A DNA stretch of 64,000 bases from positions 47,581,509 through 47,645,508 of the forward strand of contig VZDJ01007754.1 in the NCBI GenBank assembly GCA_008694505.1. The letters are read 5' to 3'. Both the position numbers and the translations under genes were made by a program. This DNA comes from Cyanoderma ruficeps. Lineage: Eukaryota > Chordata > Aves > Passeriformes > Timaliidae. Every line of letters starts with the position of its first letter. Within the stretch, counting starts at the first letter, position 1. Positions 61,333-64,000 of this stretch are shown here, one piece after another. The notes under the pieces were generated by a model. It worked only from the letters and a program-made list of their open reading frames with translations. It searched no databases and was not told the origin of the DNA.

Positions 61333-62720
61333 TTGCTGCACTTTAAAACAGTGGATTCTCTGAAGTAAAAGGAAGGAAAAAGACTGCTTGGAGTACTGTG
61401 GTATTTTAAATATGCCTGGGTGCAAGAATCTGAAGAGATCCTGGTTTTTCTGAGGAGTGAAATTCTTTCCTATCTTCCCCTGACTCTTTTCTATCCAATT
61501 ACAAAATACCACCCAGACCCAGGAAGAAGAAGGTGAAAAAGAAGGACTCAGCCTACACCCCAAAATCTCCATCTTGCTTCATATATATTACTATATACTA
61601 AAACCTTAAACTCTTAGGTTTTCCACCCTGTGATATCACACACTTCTATTCAAACTACACACCCACAATCCCAGTGCTGTCACTCAATTTTGGAAGCCTT
61701 TTCCACAGCCTCAGGTCAAATGCAGCGTTTGCTTGGGGGTCAGTGCCTGTCAGCACAGAAAGCCCAAAATTCTCAGTGCCCAGGGTTCCAACATCCTCCT
61801 CCTCCTTACAAGCACAAAGTTTGAGCTGGTGTGAAGCGTCTTCTTTTTCCTTTCAGCACTTCAGAATCAGTAAGAAGAATCAAAACCTGCCGGTTGTGGT
61901 CCCATCTGTGTCTGTTTGGACTGCAGCTCAGCTGTGTGACTGAATTAGAACAAACAGAGCAACCCCCCAGCAAGCAAACGAGCAACAAGGGGTGTTTTCC
62001 TCTGGACTTCTCTGGTGGAAGTGTCCAAAGAGGCAAGGGGAAGCTGCCCCTTCCTTCCTACAGGTGATTTCTTAGTGGAACTGGGCCACGTTCTGCAAAT
62101 CTTCTTCCATAAATTAAAGTTAATGGTGCCATTAAGTCTTTCTCATCCGACAAAAATGATGTTGCCTTCAACCCCTGCCCTACTCCCCCTTAAATTCCTT
62201 CATATTTTTTGACTGGGAGATTTGCTCTGCCAGGGTCTGAGGCCAATATTCAGCCACAGTGATTCAATCCCACGACATCATCTCCAAGGCTTTTAAAGAA
62301 GTCAACTCCATAGGTGAAATAAATCTTGCGTAACAGAGTGAAAATTTAAATTCTTCTTCCCCGTGTTATTTACATTGTTCTGTTGGCCATTGCTATTATC
62401 TGTTTCGTCATTCATCAGGATTGCAACAGGAATTCACTGGCTGTGGGCACCACATGGGCCTGGTGCAACAGTTAATGCACCTTTTGATCAGGTGCTGGTT
62501 GAGTTTCAAAGATGGACCTTGCAAGGTGATTTACAGAGGGGCTCAAAGTGACTGCTCAGAGTTGTTTTAGTTTTTTGGTGTTTGGAAATGTCTTTTAAAA
62601 GCTGAGGGTTGTAATGTGGTGCTGGTTGAAGTCAGGTGCCAAGGTCACAAGACAACTTATTGTTTTCCTTTCTTCCATCTTGCCCTCCATTCATTTTTTA
62701 AAATTATTTTTCTTGGTTTT
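61333..62720 (+). other. Probable intronic sequence, no exon seen
   Basis: Non-coding sequence. At 61828-61870 a polypyrimidine run ends in CAG, and a GTAAGA donor-like word follows 13 bases later. The interval is too small to be a credible exon. Nothing else was recognised. Confidence 0.45.
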
Positions 62721-62772
62721 TCCTTTCAATTTTTTCTTTCAATTTTTTCTTTCAATTTTTTCTTTCAAAATT
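62721..62772. repeat. 13-bp tandem repeat (CTTTCAATTTTTT)
   Basis: Three consecutive near-identical 13-base units followed by a partial fourth ('ctttcaaaa'). It merges on its right into a TA-rich low-complexity tract. Confidence 0.85.
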
Positions 62773-62918
62773 TTAATTTTATATTTATATAAAAACATAT
62801 ATTTATATAAATATATAAAATTATATAAATCTATATACATATGGCTATATAAATATATATATAAAGTTTATATGTATATTTAAATTTTATATTTTATATT
62901 TTTAATTTTTATTTCTAT
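62773..62918. repeat. AT-rich TATA/TTTATA tract
   Basis: About 145 bases almost only of A and T with TATATA, ATTTATAT and AAATATAT words. The apparent Tyr/Ile/Lys-rich peptide reading is a by-product of composition. Confidence 0.88.
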
Positions 62919-64000
62919 CTAAAGTGGCCGCTCGCCTTGAGATGTCCCTTTACAACCACAGGATCACCTGTATCACCTATATAAAACATTAATCCTCTAT
63001 ATAGGGTTACTTGCCAGGGACTTGCTGTGGGGAGAGGGAAGCTAAATTCTTCTCCCCCAACTTGGGGTCCTGCTCAGTGTCTGAGGGTGGCTCCTGAATC
63101 TGTTGGTAGAACATGGGGTGGAGAGTCAAATCCTAAATCTGTGACAACAAAAATACCTGCAAGTGATAGGAGAGCCCTTGAAATCCCTGCAGCGCTGTGC
63201 AGCATCACCAGGCAGGCTGCCAAACCCGCAGCTTTTTAACTAAACAAACAAACAAAAGAAGCCCTTAGGCCAGGCAACAAGGAAAGTTTGTGCTTCTGAC
63301 AAAGAAAAAAAAAAACAAAAAAAAATGGGTTTTGGAAAGGTAGGGTTTGTGTAACCAACCGAATTAAAACATTGTAGTACCTGAGGGCAAGGGAATCCCT
63401 GTGGGGTTTTTTTGCTTCAAGTCTTATTTGCATGAGGATTTGTAAAGCTATTCTTGACTTACATAAATCATCAACCGTAATAAGCCTTTATTTTAAGAGG
63501 GAGATTCAATAGGAGATTGCCTGCTTTGAAAACATTTCTAAAATGGTGAGGGGAAACATCAAACAAGATTAAATCAAAAGGTGAAATTGAGCCCCCCTAA
63601 GGGGAGGAAGAGCCACGTGCAATCCTATATACCATTCATATTAGAGATAAACAGTGCAATATAACAGCTTTGCATAGAAGGGCTGTAAACCATATTTATT
63701 TTGGGGGAAAATCGAATTCTTCCTGCATTTCCACAATGCAAGAATCCCATGGCAGGGTGGTGTATTGCTCACCTTGGGTTCATATTCAGTTGTGTCTCAG
63801 AGTTCCTCACGTTTTTCTGAGCTGGATGTGGCAGTAAAACACACATTGTGGAGGAAAGGTGGGCCCCCCAACCTGAAGGGACCTGTTTTAATTGTCTTTC
63901 AACTTATATTTGTTTTGGCTGCTGGCCTTTAGCATCCTGACTGATTGACTCTACCCACAGCATGTGTTAAGGTGGTGATGGTGGGTGTGCACTGAGCTTT
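62919..64000 (+). other. Probable intronic sequence to window end
   Basis: No exon or recognised transposon. An A-rich run with AAAC lies at 63301-63325. The right edge is the window boundary, so any downstream exon of the gene starting at 36066 lies outside. Confidence 0.5.

Noticed and set aside
1..64000. Search for CRISPR arrays, tRNA/rRNA genes, bacterial operons or phage modules
   Set aside because: Nothing resembling these was found. Repeats, CpG islands, LTR and CR1 elements show vertebrate nuclear DNA.

Overview
The window looks like nuclear DNA of a bird, most likely a songbird. It is AT-leaning, gene-poor sequence with many truncated CR1 LINE copies, several ending in the typical avian 'CCATTCTGTGATTCTGTG' 3' end. 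It also carries one solitary LTR of a type I recognise from passerine genomes. Two N-filled gaps (2224-2308 and 17931-18039) and three single Ns show it is a draft assembly. No prokaryotic-style gene, operon, tRNA, rRNA or CRISPR is visible. Apart from the two first-exon copies below, I found no coding sequence I can support; the other open frames are short, low-complexity or repeat-derived.

The main feature is a GC-rich CpG island with a 5'UTR and a very short first coding exon, and it occurs twice in direct orientation about 12.1 kb apart. Copy A is at about 23303-24046 and copy B at about 35392-36320. Both hold a start codon, a 14-codon hydrophobic signal-peptide segment (MWMLAVALLHS[I/V]SH plus one base) and a GTGAGC splice donor leaving a phase-1 intron. 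Length, phase and residue pattern resemble the signal-peptide exon of the neuronal adhesion gene DSCAM. That is a moderate-confidence identification made from memory on 14 residues. If it is right, 36.1-64 kb is the start of a very long intron 1, and the sequence left of 35.4 kb is 5' flank or an alternative-promoter region.

Layout: 1-20 kb is flanking DNA with CR1 pieces, a 3 x ~91-bp tandem repeat (12.08-12.36 kb) and simple repeats. 20.17-20.91 kb is the solo LTR. 23.1 kb has a near-perfect 24-bp inverted repeat just upstream of copy A. 24-35 kb is non-coding, with an old CR1 split by a large AT repeat (26.4-27.1 kb) and a 46-nt palindrome (29.29-29.33 kb). 35.1-36.4 kb is promoter region B, with an upstream TG repeat and an inverted CCAAT box. 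36.4-64 kb is non-coding with more CR1 copies, a TTTATA hexamer array (45.2 kb) and AT-rich tracts.

The item most worth following up is the duplicated first exon. The 5'UTR halves differ at about four sites over 237 ungapped bases, while the adjoining intron is much more diverged. Copy A has internal deletions and begins close to where transcription of copy B would be expected to start.
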